This document shows positions 16,520-25,467 of a stretch of DNA of 54,406 bases, one piece after another; position 1 is the stretch's first letter, and every line of letters starts with the position of its first letter. The notes under the pieces were generated by a model. That model did not search any database. It was not told the DNA's origin and was given only the letters and a program-made list of their open reading frames with translations. A program made the position numbers and the translations under genes. This DNA comes from Sphingomonadaceae bacterium (lineage in GTDB: Bacteria; Pseudomonadota; Alphaproteobacteria; Sphingomonadales; Sphingomonadaceae): NCBI GenBank assembly GCA_947375105.1, contig CANCET010000003.1, forward strand, positions 1-54,406, written 5' to 3'.

Positions 16520-17038
16520 TCAGCCCTTCTTGCCGACGATGCGCGCGATTTCGGCGGCGACCAGCTTCTCGACCATCGGCGGCAGGTTGCGGTCCAGCCA
16601 TTCGGCCAGCGCCGGGCGCAGCATTTCGCGCACCAGGCTCTCCAGCGAGGTCTCGCCCGAGCGGACGATCTGCGGCGCAGCGCCGGGAGCGGAGAGCATG
16701 GCAAGCGCGGCCAGCGAATCGCGCATCGATGCCGTGCTTTCATCCGCCAGCAGCGGTGCGTCGTCGTCGTCTTCATCAGTTTCGGCGGGCGCACCGCGGT
16801 CTTCGCCCAGCACCTGCGCTGCCACTACGCTGAGATCGAGCACGTCCGCCGGAAACGATGCCGAGCGGCCTTCGGGGCGCTGCGCCGGGCGCGCGGCAAC
16901 GCGCGGTGCTGTCACGGCTTCTGCCGCAGCTTCACGCCGATTGCGTTCCCGCGCGGCATCGGCGCGGTTGTCGCGCGCGATCACCTTCTTGATCGATTCG
17001 AGAATTTCCTCGACCGAAGGTTCCGAAGCCTGACGCAT
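16520..17038 (-). CDS. popZ: PopZ-like polar organizing protein (DUF2497)
   Basis: 172 residues. The N-terminal helix 'ASEPSVEEILESIKKVIARDN' and the C-terminal helices 'SLESLVREMLRPALAEWLDR' followed by 'NLPPMVEKLVAAEIARI' define the PopZ/DUF2497 family. The middle is Pro/Ala/Asp-rich and acidic ('ETDEDDDDAP'), as expected for the disordered linker that forms the polar condensate. PopZ tethers ParB/parS at the cell pole, and the parABS locus lies at the other end of this window. The ATG at 17038 is preceded by GGGGA 6 nt upstream. Confidence 0.9.
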   Translation of the reverse strand: MRQASEPSVEEILESIKKVIARDNRADAARERNRREAAAEAVTAPRVAARPAQRPEGRSASFPADVLDLSVVAAQVLGEDRGAPAETDEDDDDAPLLADESTASMRDSLAALAMLSAPGAAPQIVRSGETSLESLVREMLRPALAEWLDRNLPPMVEKLVAAEIARIVGKKG

Positions 17039-17113
17039 GCGTATCCCCAACAAATCAATCGACTGGACCAACCGGCCTGACCGAATCAGGCGCCCCCGGC
17101 GGAGCCTGTACCA

Positions 17114-18586
17114 TTACGGAACAGTTTGTGCAGGGATTGTTGCAGTCTGAGCCGGGGTGTCAACCGTGCGGGTGGCCTTGGGCTGGCTTGGCGCATCCAG
17201 CGCCCAATCGAACACGCGGCCCCGCACGCGGCGATAGTTCACCTCGGGATCATAGAGCGTGGCGGGATCGAAGCCGAGGTCGGCGGCCTGCGCGCGGCCC
17301 ATCGCGGCCAGCAGATTGAACGCGGCAACATAGGCATTGCGCCGCGCCGCCACGAGACCGACCTGGGCGCGCAGCAGTTCCTGTTCGGCATCGAGGATGT
17401 TGAGAATCGTGCGGTTGCCCACGGTGTTCTCCGCGCGCACGCCCTCGAGGCTGAGCGCAGCGGCATCGACTGCGGTCTGGTTGAGCGTGATCACGTCGTT
17501 CGCCGCGCGCCACTGGGTGAAGGCGGAGCGGACATTGGCGATGACCTGGCGCTCTGCCGAGATTTCCTGCTCCTGCGCGGCACTTGCGTTGGCCTGAGCC
17601 TGCCGCTGGCGCGCGGCGGGCAGGCCGCCCTGAAACAGCGGGATCGTGGCGCGCACACCGGCCTGCGCCGTGGTCTGGCTCTGGGCAAAGCCGGTGCCGC
17701 CCGCGCCGCCGCCAAGCGAACCGAAATACGTCGAGTAATCGCCCGAAGTGTAGAGCGAGACCGTGGGGAAGCGCCCGGCCCCCGCGGCCTTCGCATCAAA
17801 GCCCGCCGCCTTCGCGCGCTGGTGCGCAGCGGCAAGATCGGGATTGTCGTCCAGCGCGGTCTGCACCGCTTCCTCGGGGCTCGCGGGAAGCCCGGCCAGC
17901 GGCGGCGGCGGCTGGAGATCGACCGGAACTCGCCCGACGATCTGCACATAGCGTTCGCGGCTGGCAACAAGCGCGGCCTCGGCGCTGCGCAGGTCGGCAC
18001 GGGCCAGCGCGAGTCGCGAATTGGACTGGGCGACATCGGTGCGCGTCACGTCGCCGATCTCGAAGCGGTCGCTCGTGGCCTTGAGGTTGACCTCCAGCAC
18101 CTGCACGTTGTTGCGGTTCAGCCCGACGGTCGCCTCGTCGCGGATCACGTCCATATAAGCCGCGACGACCTGACTGAACACGCCCGCCTCGGTGCCGCGC
18201 AGACCTGCCTGCCCGGCTTCGACGCGAATCTTGGCGGCGGCGAGCGAGTTCTTCACCGCCCCGCCCGAGAAGATCGGCACGGAGAGCGTGGGATCGGCGG
18301 AAAACACGCGCTTCGGGGCAAGGAAGTTGTTGGGCCCCTGCTTCAGGAACTCGGTATAAGTCGCCGTGCCCGAAAGGCTTGGCAGGCCAGGTGCGCGGGC
18401 GATCGGCACGCCCTCGTCGGTAGCGCGCTGGGTATCGCGGGCCGCGGCAAGATCGGGATTGGTGGCATAGGCGGCAGCCAGCGCGCCCTGCAGATCGTCG
18501 GCGTGGACCGGTGTGGCGACAGCGGCAGCGGCAAGCGCCGCCAGCGCGGGGCCGGCCCTCAGCCGACGGACCATGGACCGGATCAT
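17114..18586 (-). CDS. tolC: TolC family outer-membrane efflux/secretion protein
   Basis: 490 residues. A signal peptide (to 'ATPVHA') is followed by two structural repeats typical of TolC: 'LQGALAAAYATNPDLAAARD' and, later, 'AVQTALDDNPDLAAAHQRAK', each leading into long coiled-coil helices and barrel strands ('TVSLYTSGDYSTYFGSLGGG'). It forms the outer-membrane exit duct for type I secretion and RND pumps. The C-terminal 50 residues form a Thr/Pro/Gln-rich tail. It follows the PCMT-like gene by 5 nt, an order common in Alphaproteobacteria. It could serve the RTX protein at 4979 (inference). Start chosen at the ATG at 18586; 18574 is an alternative. Confidence 0.95.
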   Translation of the reverse strand: MIRSMVRRLRAGPALAALAAAAVATPVHADDLQGALAAAYATNPDLAAARDTQRATDEGVPIARAPGLPSLSGTATYTEFLKQGPNNFLAPKRVFSADPTLSVPIFSGGAVKNSLAAAKIRVEAGQAGLRGTEAGVFSQVVAAYMDVIRDEATVGLNRNNVQVLEVNLKATSDRFEIGDVTRTDVAQSNSRLALARADLRSAEAALVASRERYVQIVGRVPVDLQPPPPLAGLPASPEEAVQTALDDNPDLAAAHQRAKAAGFDAKAAGAGRFPTVSLYTSGDYSTYFGSLGGGAGGTGFAQSQTTAQAGVRATIPLFQGGLPAARQRQAQANASAAQEQEISAERQVIANVRSAFTQWRAANDVITLNQTAVDAAALSLEGVRAENTVGNRTILNILDAEQELLRAQVGLVAARRNAYVAAFNLLAAMGRAQAADLGFDPATLYDPEVNYRRVRGRVFDWALDAPSQPKATRTVDTPAQTATIPAQTVP

Positions 18587-18591
18587 AAAGT

Positions 18592-19197
18592 TCAGAAGCT
18601 CCACTTCGGGCGCGCCGCAAAGGCGGCCAGCGGGGCGAAATCGGCCTCCGCGAGTACGGTCAGCGCTAGTGCGCCGCCAACCTTGCGGCCCAGCGCCAGG
18701 CGCGTGACGCCGCGCTCCACCACACCCGTTACAAGGCGCCCGTCCGCCGCGACGACGCCGGCGAGAGCGGCAGGCACGTCCTCGATCGCACCATCGATCA
18801 GCACCAGCGAATGTTCGCCAGCCTTGGCCCAATCGCCGTTCGCGGCAACCAGTGTCACTTTGGCAGCCAGCTTTTCCGCGAGCGCGGCGAGATAACCGCC
18901 CGGAGCGCCGATCACGAGCACGGAGTCGTCGGCTACCGGCTGCGCGGCAGTCAGCATCTGGCCGTAAGTGAGCGCCGGGGAAAGCACCGCGCCATCACCC
19001 AAGGCAACGGCGCGATCGGCATAAGCCACACCGCGGCGGGCTTCCGGCACGAAATCCTCACGCGGAACGGCGAGGAATGCGGCAAGAATATCCGCATCGT
19101 TGATCCCACTCACGCGCAGCTGGCTATCCATCATCGCGCGGCGCGCCGCCGCGTTGGCGGTGCCTGAAACTTTCGCGCGCTCTTCCACTACCGTCAT
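18592..19197 (-). CDS. Protein-L-isoaspartate O-methyltransferase-like protein, degenerate
   Basis: 201 residues. 'AARRAMMDSQLRVSGINDAD' and 'VPREDFVPEARRGVAYADRA' match the N-terminus of PCMT (repair of isoaspartyl residues with S-adenosylmethionine). The SAM-binding motif is altered: 'VLVIGAPGGYLAAL' instead of V-L-E-I-G-T-G-S-G-Y, with the acidic residue missing, and the protein is shorter than typical. It may have lost methyltransferase activity. The ATG at 19197 is preferred because AGGGA lies 6 nt upstream; another ATG at 19209 overlaps that site. It is directly coupled to tolC, a conserved pairing. Confidence 0.8.
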   Translation of the reverse strand: MTVVEERAKVSGTANAAARRAMMDSQLRVSGINDADILAAFLAVPREDFVPEARRGVAYADRAVALGDGAVLSPALTYGQMLTAAQPVADDSVLVIGAPGGYLAALAEKLAAKVTLVAANGDWAKAGEHSLVLIDGAIEDVPAALAGVVAADGRLVTGVVERGVTRLALGRKVGGALALTVLAEADFAPLAAFAARPKWSF

Positions 19198-19385
19198 GAA
19201 ATCCCTCATTCACCGGGCCGGACTGCCTCTGCCCTGGAACAGCGCCACGTGAACCAGCGCAATCCGGGCCATGGACCGCACGATCACGAGCAGCCAAGTT
19301 CTTCCAAGCCCTTAGAATATCGTCTTCGGCGCGCCAAGCGCTTTGCATGACGCTGGTCGATGGCTAAACGGCAGTTCATCGATTG

Positions 19386-19404
19386 GGCCCGCGCGGCGCG
19401 GGCC
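19386..19404 (+). promoter_or_regulatory. GC-rich hairpin in the fumarase leader
   Basis: GGCCCGCG and CGCGGGCC form a perfect 8-bp stem with a 3-nt loop, ending only about 8 nt before the GGAAGGA ribosome site of the fumarase gene. No T-run follows, so it is more likely a leader structure than a terminator. Function unknown. Confidence 0.45.
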
Positions 19405-19427
19405 GAAACCAGCGGAAGGAACCAGCG

Positions 19428-20951
19428 ATGGCAGAGATGACGACGATCCGGGAGGAAGACCTCATCGAGAGCGTGGCCGACGCGCTGCAATTCATCAGTT
19501 ACTTCCACCCGATGGACTACATCCGCGCCCTGGGTGAGGCCTACAAGGCCGAAGCCGGCCCCGCCGCGAAGGACGCCATCGCGCAGATCCTCACCAACAG
19601 CCGGATGTGCGCCGAAGGGCACCGGCCGATCTGCCAGGATACCGGGATCGTCAACGTCTTCGTCAAATGGGGCCAGAATTGCCGGCTCGAGAGCGAGCAT
19701 TCGCTGCAGATGGTGGTCGATGAAGGGGTGCGGCGGGCCTATCTCAATCCTGACAACAAGCTGCGCGGGTCGATCCTCGCCGATCCCGCCTTCACCCGGC
19801 GCAACACGCGCGACAACACGCCCAGTGTGCTCCATGTCGAGATGGTGCGCGGCAACACGGTGTCGATCGATGTCGCGGCAAAGGGCGGCGGCAGCGAAAA
19901 CAAGTCGAAGTTCAAGATGATGAACCCCAGCGATTCGATCGTCGACTGGGTGCTTGAAATGCTGCCGCAGATGGGCGCGGGCTGGTGCCCGCCGGGCATG
20001 CTCGGCATCGGCATCGGCGGCACGGCAGAGCACTGCATGCTGCTCGCCAAGCAGGCCCTGATGGAGCCGATCGACATGGCGCAACTGAAGCTGCGCGGCC
20101 CCCAGACCGATATCGAGGCGCTGCGCATCGAGATCTTCGACAAGGTCAACGCGCTCGGCATCGGCGCGCAGGGCCTCGGCGGGCTTTCGACCATCCTCGA
20201 CGTCAAGATCATGGACGCACCCTGCCATGCCGCGGGCAAGCCGGTCGGCATGATCCCCAATTGCGCCGCCACCCGCCACGCGCATTTCACGCTCGATGGT
20301 TCGGGCCCTGCCTACCTTGAGCAGCCCAAGCTGGATGAATGGCCCGATGTGCACTGGACGCCCGACGCAGCGGCCAAGCGCGTCAACCTGGATACCCTGA
20401 CGGCGGAAGAGGTGCAGAGCTGGAAGCAAGGCGACCGGCTCCTGCTCAACGGCAAGATGCTGACGGGCCGCGATGCCGCGCACAAGCGCATCGCGGACAT
20501 GCTGGCGAAAGACGAGGAACTGCCGGTCGATTTCAAGGGCCGCGTGATCTACTATGTCGGCCCGGTCGATCCGGTGCGCGATGAAGTCGTCGGCCCCGCC
20601 GGCCCCACAACCGCCACACGCATGGACAAGTTCTCCGATACGATGCTGAACCTCGGCTTGCTCGCCTCGGTCGGCAAGGCAGAGCGCGGGGTGGCGGCGA
20701 CCGAATCCATCGCGCAGCACAAGTCTGCCTATCTCATGGCGGTGGGCGGCGCGGCCTATCTCGTCAGCCGCGCGATCAAGCAGTCGAAGGTCGTGGGTTT
20801 TGCTGATCTCGGCATGGAAGCGATCTACGAATTCACCGTGGAAGACATGCCCGTGACAGTCGCGGTCGATTCGACCGGGCAAAATGTTCACCAGCTCGCC
20901 CCGCTCGTGTGGAAGAAGAAGATCGCGGACGAGGGCCTGCTGCCGGCCTGA
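19428..20951 (+). CDS. Fumarate hydratase, class I ([4Fe-4S])
   Basis: 507 residues, the single-chain FumA/FumB type. Cluster cysteines are C69 in 'RPICQDTG', C187 in 'GAGWCPPGM' and C279 in 'MIPNCAATRH'. The enzyme hydrates fumarate to malate in the TCA cycle and is oxygen-sensitive through its labile iron. The ATG at 19428 follows GGAAGGA. Single gene with a leader hairpin and a strong 10-bp stem-loop after the stop. Its need for [4Fe-4S] loading links it loosely to erpA in this window. Confidence 0.96.
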   Translation: MAEMTTIREEDLIESVADALQFISYFHPMDYIRALGEAYKAEAGPAAKDAIAQILTNSRMCAEGHRPICQDTGIVNVFVKWGQNCRLESEHSLQMVVDEGVRRAYLNPDNKLRGSILADPAFTRRNTRDNTPSVLHVEMVRGNTVSIDVAAKGGGSENKSKFKMMNPSDSIVDWVLEMLPQMGAGWCPPGMLGIGIGGTAEHCMLLAKQALMEPIDMAQLKLRGPQTDIEALRIEIFDKVNALGIGAQGLGGLSTILDVKIMDAPCHAAGKPVGMIPNCAATRHAHFTLDGSGPAYLEQPKLDEWPDVHWTPDAAAKRVNLDTLTAEEVQSWKQGDRLLLNGKMLTGRDAAHKRIADMLAKDEELPVDFKGRVIYYVGPVDPVRDEVVGPAGPTTATRMDKFSDTMLNLGLLASVGKAERGVAATESIAQHKSAYLMAVGGAAYLVSRAIKQSKVVGFADLGMEAIYEFTVEDMPVTVAVDSTGQNVHQLAPLVWKKKIADEGLLPA

Positions 20952-20959
20952 TGCTGCCT

Positions 20960-20985
20960 CGAAACGCGCTCTTCCGCGCGTTTCG
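20960..20985 (+). terminator. Stem-loop after the fumarase gene
   Basis: CGAAACGCGC pairs perfectly with GCGCGTTTCG across a TCTTCC loop, beginning 9 nt after the fumarase stop. The tract after it (CAAGCAATCG) has no T-run, so termination strength is uncertain. Confidence 0.6.
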
Positions 20986-21065
20986 CAAGCAATCGACCAA
21001 CGGCTGACCGGGCTCGACCGCCCGGCTGGCGTGCGGACGCGGTTTGGGCTTAGAAGCGGGGTCAT

Positions 21066-23039
21066 ATGGCCACGCTTCCTGCCGACATTGCTGCCGAGCG
21101 CCCGCACGTGCCCGCACGCGCCGTGCTGCTGTCTGCGGCCGCGTTGTGGCTGACGTATTTCGTGCTGATCACCTTGCGCGGGATCGTGGTCGATCTCGGC
21201 GAGTTTCAGGAACTCCTCTGGCGCCGCGCGGTGGTCACCCTGGCGGGCATCGCCGTGACCCTGCTCGCGTGGCCGGTCCTGCGCCGGTTCGACGGGCGCG
21301 TCAACGGCGTGCGGATTGCCGCCGCGCTCATAATCATGCTGCCTGCCGCGCTCGCCCTCGCCGCGATCAACCAGCAATGCTTCGCGCCGGTCGAGAAGAA
21401 GATGATCGAACGCGAGGCGCGCGCGGCGCAGGCGCAGGCCGAAGCTGCGGCGAAGACCATCCGGGCCGGGCAAGGCGCGGTGCCCGATGGCGCAGCGCCC
21501 GTCACCCCGCTGACAACGGTCCGCGTGCGCCATGATGTTTCGGGCAATGTGCTGATCGACGTTGCCGATCCGCCCCAGGCTATCCCCGCCCCCCTGCCGC
21601 CGCCGGAACCACCCGCTCCACCGGCCCCGCCCGCTACGCCGCGCACGAAACATGCAGCGCCGCCACCGTTGCCAAAGGCGCCGGATGCCGGGGACGAGCC
21701 GGACGGCGATGACGCCAGCGACAACGAGGCCGTGATTACCGCGCCGGGCGGCGTTTCGATCATCAAGCGCAGCGATGGCTCGGCGGAAGTGCGCGTCGGC
21801 AACCGCCTCGTCGCCACGGACGCCGATCACGCGGACGAGATCGCCGACGAAATGGCCCAAGCGCAGCGCGAAGTGGCCGAGGCCCAGCGCGAAGTGGCGC
21901 ACGCGAAGGACGAGGCGCGGCTTTCTGTGGCACAGGCCCGGCTGGCGGGCATCGATGCGGTGCGCTGGAACGTGCTGCGCGGGCTCGCCGATGCCGGCCT
22001 GATCGCGGCAAAGGACGTGCCGCCACCACCGGCCGGCCCGGTAGGCGATGCGGTCAAGGAAGTGCGCGCACGCAGTGCAAGGGATCACGCCAAGGTCCAC
22101 GGATCGCGGGCCGCGGCGCAGCAACCCGCTGCGCGCCACGTTTCGCCGACGCGTCCGGCAGCCAGCACACTTTCGCCTGCGCCCTCAGCCGTCCCGGCCG
22201 CCAGCCCCGCTCCGGCCCCTGCGCCCGCCGCAACCGACAGCGACAGCGACAGCGACAGCCAGATTCATAGCGCGATCATCAGCAAGATGATCGAGGACGA
22301 AGGCCTGTGGAAGCAGCTCACCGATGTCGCGCTTGGCCGCTACTTCCTGCTGATTGCCTGGGCCGGGCTCTATATCGCGCTGGGCAATGCCGAGATGGCG
22401 CGCGCTTCCGAGCGGCGCGAAGGCGAGTACAAGCGCGCGGCCAAGGCGGCCGAGCTGCGCAGCTTGCGCTATCAGGTCAATCCGCACTTCCTGTTCAACA
22501 CGCTGAACTCGCTCTCCGCACTCGTCATGGTCGGGCGCAGCGAACAAGCGGAAAAGATGATCCAGACGATCTCGAGCTTCTATCGCCACAGTCTGGCAGG
22601 CGATCCGTCAGCGGACGTGCCGCTGGCCGACGAAATCGCACTCCAGCGCCACTATCTGGAGATCGAGGCGGTGCGCTTTCCGGAACGGCTGATCTGCGAA
22701 TTCGATGTGCCGGAGGGCCTCGAAAATGCCTGTGTGCCCGGCATGATACTCCAGCCGTTGGTCGAAAATTCGATCAAGTACGGCGTTTCGGCGAGCACCC
22801 GGCCCGTGACGATCCGCATCGCCGCGCAGGAAGCCGGCGGCAAGCTTGTGCTATCCGTCGCGGACGACGGGCCCGGCAAGTCGGGGCAGAACGGCGGAAC
22901 CGGGATCGGCGTCGAAAATGTGCGCAATCGGCTGGCCGCGCGGTTCGGTGAGGAAGCACGGGTAGAAAGCGGGCCGCTCCCGGCGGGCGGCTATGCCACA
23001 GTGCTGACGATCCCGCTGGTGCGGTCGGGCTGCGATTAG
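21066..23039 (+). CDS. LytS/YehU-type sensor histidine kinase with long proline-rich sensor region
   Basis: 657 residues. The N-terminus has three hydrophobic helices (about 18-104), and a further helix near 424-444 ('YFLLIAWAGLYIALGNA'). The kinase core follows: 'LRYQVNPHFLFNTLNSLSAL' with the phospho-acceptor H474 (His_kinase, LytS family), then the ATP-binding part with 'LQPLVENSIKYG' (N box) and 'VADDGPGKSG' (G box). Between the helices lies an unusual segment of over 300 residues: Pro/Ala stretches, a short coiled coil ('AQREVAEAQREVAHAKDEAR') and a D-S repeat near 400. No known ligand-binding domain is recognised. It is 12 nt upstream of its LytTR regulator. Confidence 0.93.
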   Translation: MATLPADIAAERPHVPARAVLLSAAALWLTYFVLITLRGIVVDLGEFQELLWRRAVVTLAGIAVTLLAWPVLRRFDGRVNGVRIAAALIIMLPAALALAAINQQCFAPVEKKMIEREARAAQAQAEAAAKTIRAGQGAVPDGAAPVTPLTTVRVRHDVSGNVLIDVADPPQAIPAPLPPPEPPAPPAPPATPRTKHAAPPPLPKAPDAGDEPDGDDASDNEAVITAPGGVSIIKRSDGSAEVRVGNRLVATDADHADEIADEMAQAQREVAEAQREVAHAKDEARLSVAQARLAGIDAVRWNVLRGLADAGLIAAKDVPPPPAGPVGDAVKEVRARSARDHAKVHGSRAAAQQPAARHVSPTRPAASTLSPAPSAVPAASPAPAPAPAATDSDSDSDSQIHSAIISKMIEDEGLWKQLTDVALGRYFLLIAWAGLYIALGNAEMARASERREGEYKRAAKAAELRSLRYQVNPHFLFNTLNSLSALVMVGRSEQAEKMIQTISSFYRHSLAGDPSADVPLADEIALQRHYLEIEAVRFPERLICEFDVPEGLENACVPGMILQPLVENSIKYGVSASTRPVTIRIAAQEAGGKLVLSVADDGPGKSGQNGGTGIGVENVRNRLAARFGEEARVESGPLPAGGYATVLTIPLVRSGCD

Positions 23040-23051
23040 GAAAGGGGACCC

Positions 23052-23795
23052 ATGCGCACATTGATCGTCGATGATGAACCGCTGGCGGTGGAACGCATGC
23101 AGATCCTCTGTGCGCGCATCCCCGCGCTCAGCGTCGTCGGCACGGCAAGCGACGGTGCTGCGGCCCTCCGGCTGTGCGAAGCGCTCGCGCCCGAACTCGT
23201 CTTGCTCGACATGACGATGCCCGAAGTCGACGGGCTGGGCGTGGCGCGCGGGCTAGCCCGGCATTCACCGCGCCCTGCCGTCATTTTCGTGACCGCGCAT
23301 GATCACTTCGCGGTCGAAGCGTTCGATCTGGAAGCGGTGGACTATGTCCTCAAACCCGTCGCGCAGGACCGGCTCGAACGCGCGGTAGACCGCGCGCTGG
23401 CGCGGCGGGAAGCGGGCGCACCCACAGTGGACGCACCTGCGGAAAGCCCGTGGATCGAGGAATTCTGGGTTCCCCACCGCAGCGAATTGATCCGCATCGC
23501 CGCCGGAGACATCGACCGCATCGACGCCGAGCGCGACTATGTGCGGCTGCATGTAGGCCAGAAGGATGGGGGGGCCCGCAGCTACCTCCTCCTCCACACC
23601 ATCCAGCGGCTCGAAGACCGGCTCGACCCCGAACGCTTCATCCGCCTGCACCGCTCCACCATCGTGCGGCGCGACCGGATCGCGGGGCTGAAGCATGACG
23701 GGCTTGGGGTCTGGTCCGCACAGCTGGTGGACGGCGAATTGCTGCGAATCGGGCGGACGTATCTGGCGAAGGCCAAGGCGATGGCGGGGCGCTAG
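23052..23795 (+). CDS. LytTR family response regulator
   Basis: 247 residues. The receiver domain has the acidic pocket 'VDDE' (6-9), phospho-acceptor D53 in 'LVLLDMTMPEVDG', the conserved Thr in 'VIFVTAHD' and Lys in 'YVLKPV'. The C-terminal LytTR DNA-binding domain begins near residue 137 ('FWVPHRSELIRIAAGDIDRI', then 'YLLLHTIQRLEDRL', 'RLHRSTIVRRDRI'). LytTR proteins bind direct repeats and often control envelope or biofilm functions. It is in an operon with the LytS-type kinase; targets are not evident. A good AAAGGGGA precedes the ATG. Confidence 0.95.
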   Translation: MRTLIVDDEPLAVERMQILCARIPALSVVGTASDGAAALRLCEALAPELVLLDMTMPEVDGLGVARGLARHSPRPAVIFVTAHDHFAVEAFDLEAVDYVLKPVAQDRLERAVDRALARREAGAPTVDAPAESPWIEEFWVPHRSELIRIAAGDIDRIDAERDYVRLHVGQKDGGARSYLLLHTIQRLEDRLDPERFIRLHRSTIVRRDRIAGLKHDGLGVWSAQLVDGELLRIGRTYLAKAKAMAGR

Positions 23796-23803
23796 GCGCG
23801 CTC

Positions 23804-25312
23804 TTAAGCTCTGGGCGCAATCCGCCGATAGCTCAGCGCTTCGGCCACATGCCCGCGGCCAATCGTATCAGCCCCTGCCAAGTCGGCAATCGTGCGCGCC
23901 ACGCGCAGCATGCGGGTATAGCCGCGCGCCGATAGCCGCATGGCCTCCGCCGCTTGCGCCAGCAGCTTGCGCCCCGGCTCGTCGGGCGTGGCGAAGCGTT
24001 CGAGGAGATCGCCTTCCAGTTCGGCATTGGTGCGCCGTCCGCTGCCCTCCAGCCGCGCGGTCTGCACGCGCCGCGCCGCTGCCACGCGCGCTGCAACCGC
24101 GTCCGAACCCTCGGCCGGTGGCGGCAACGCCAGATCAGCAGCGGAAACGGGATCGACTTCGACATGCAGATCGATGCGGTCGAGCAGCGGGCCGGAGACC
24201 TTGGACTGGTAATCCCCCGCACAGCGCGGGGCGCGGCTGCATCCCAGTGCGGGATCGCCAAGGTGCCCGCAGCGGCACGGGTTCATCGCGGCGATCAGCT
24301 GCACCCGCGCCGGGAACGTCACATGCGCATTGGCGCGCGCGACGGTGACTTCGCCGGTCTCCAGCGGCTGGCGCAGCGAATCGAGCACGGCGCGCTGGAA
24401 TTCGGGCAATTCGTCGAGGAACAGCACGCCGAGATGCGCGAGGCTCACTTCGCCCGGCCGCACTTTCAATCCGCCGCCGGTCAGCGCAGCCATCGAGGCG
24501 GAATGGTGCGGGCTGCGGAACGGACGCGCGCGGCTGATCCGGCCTTCCTCCAGCAGCCCCGCGACCGAGGCGACGAGCGAGGCCTCAAGCGCTTCGGCGG
24601 GTGTCAGCTCGGGCAGGATGCCGGGCAGGCATGAGGCCATCAGCGATTTGCCCGCACCCGGCGGGCCGATCATCAGCAGGTTGTGCCCGCCCGCGGCCGC
24701 GATCTCCAGCGCGCGCTTGGCGGTTTCCTGCCCCTTCACTTGGCGGAGGTCGGCCCGCCGCGGCGGGGCGGCCACTTCGCCCGGTTCGGGCACGGTCAGG
24801 CGCAGCGAGCCTTTGAGGTGGTTGAGCAAGCTGATCAGATCGGGCGCCGCGAGGATTTCCACGCCGCTCGCCCAGCTGGCTTCGGCACCTTGCGCGGCGG
24901 GGCAGATCAGCCCCTTCTCGATCCCGCTGGCATGGAGCGCCGCCAGCAGCACGCCCGGGCTCGCAATCACGCGGCCATCGAGCGCAAGTTCCCCCACCGC
25001 GACGTAGTCCGCGATGGCTTCCAGATCGACCACGCCCATCGCCGCCAGCAGCGCCAGCGCGATCGGCAGGTCATAGTGCGAGCCTTCCTTGGGCAGGTCC
25101 GCAGGCGAGAGATTGACCGTGATGCGCTTGGGCGGCAGCGCGAGGCCAAGCGCGGCGAGCGCGGAATGGACCCGCTCGCGGCTTTCCCCCACCGCCTTGT
25201 CGGGCAGGCCGACGACGCGGAAGGCCGGCAGCCCCGGCGCAATCTGGCACTGCACTTCGACCGCCCGCGCTTCCAGCCCGAGATAGGCAACCGTTGATAC
25301 CAGCGCGACCAT
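23804..25312 (-). CDS. comM: ComM/YifB-type Mg-chelatase-like AAA+ helicase
   Basis: 502 residues. The N-terminal Lon-like fold ('LPAFRVVGLPDKAVGESRER', 'LSPADLPKEGSHYDLPIAL') is followed by the AAA+ module with Walker A 'IGPPGAGKSLMA', Walker B 'LGVLFLDELPEF', and the C4-like insert 'NPCRCGHLGDPALGCSRAPRC'. ComM is a branch-migration helicase that helps integrate DNA during natural transformation. Single gene, convergent with the LytTR regulator (8 bp between stops). Confidence 0.95.
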   Translation of the reverse strand: MVALVSTVAYLGLEARAVEVQCQIAPGLPAFRVVGLPDKAVGESRERVHSALAALGLALPPKRITVNLSPADLPKEGSHYDLPIALALLAAMGVVDLEAIADYVAVGELALDGRVIASPGVLLAALHASGIEKGLICPAAQGAEASWASGVEILAAPDLISLLNHLKGSLRLTVPEPGEVAAPPRRADLRQVKGQETAKRALEIAAAGGHNLLMIGPPGAGKSLMASCLPGILPELTPAEALEASLVASVAGLLEEGRISRARPFRSPHHSASMAALTGGGLKVRPGEVSLAHLGVLFLDELPEFQRAVLDSLRQPLETGEVTVARANAHVTFPARVQLIAAMNPCRCGHLGDPALGCSRAPRCAGDYQSKVSGPLLDRIDLHVEVDPVSAADLALPPPAEGSDAVAARVAAARRVQTARLEGSGRRTNAELEGDLLERFATPDEPGRKLLAQAAEAMRLSARGYTRMLRVARTIADLAGADTIGRGHVAEALSYRRIAPRA

Positions 25313-25467
25313 GCCAAACCCCCAAGCAAGGCATCAGCCTAGGGGCGGCTCCTTATGCGCGATAGGGCCTAGCCGCGCTGCCGCCAAATTGGAGGCAAAA
25401 GCCGTTAAGCACGGTTTACCGCCTTTTGCTGGCAAAACGGCAACCAAGTGCGAAGTATGGGCACATC

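Noticed and set aside
19284..22139. A 951-residue open frame on the minus strand across fumarase and histidine kinase
   Set aside because: Antisense to two clear genes, arginine- and histidine-rich, and without family motifs or a ribosome site.
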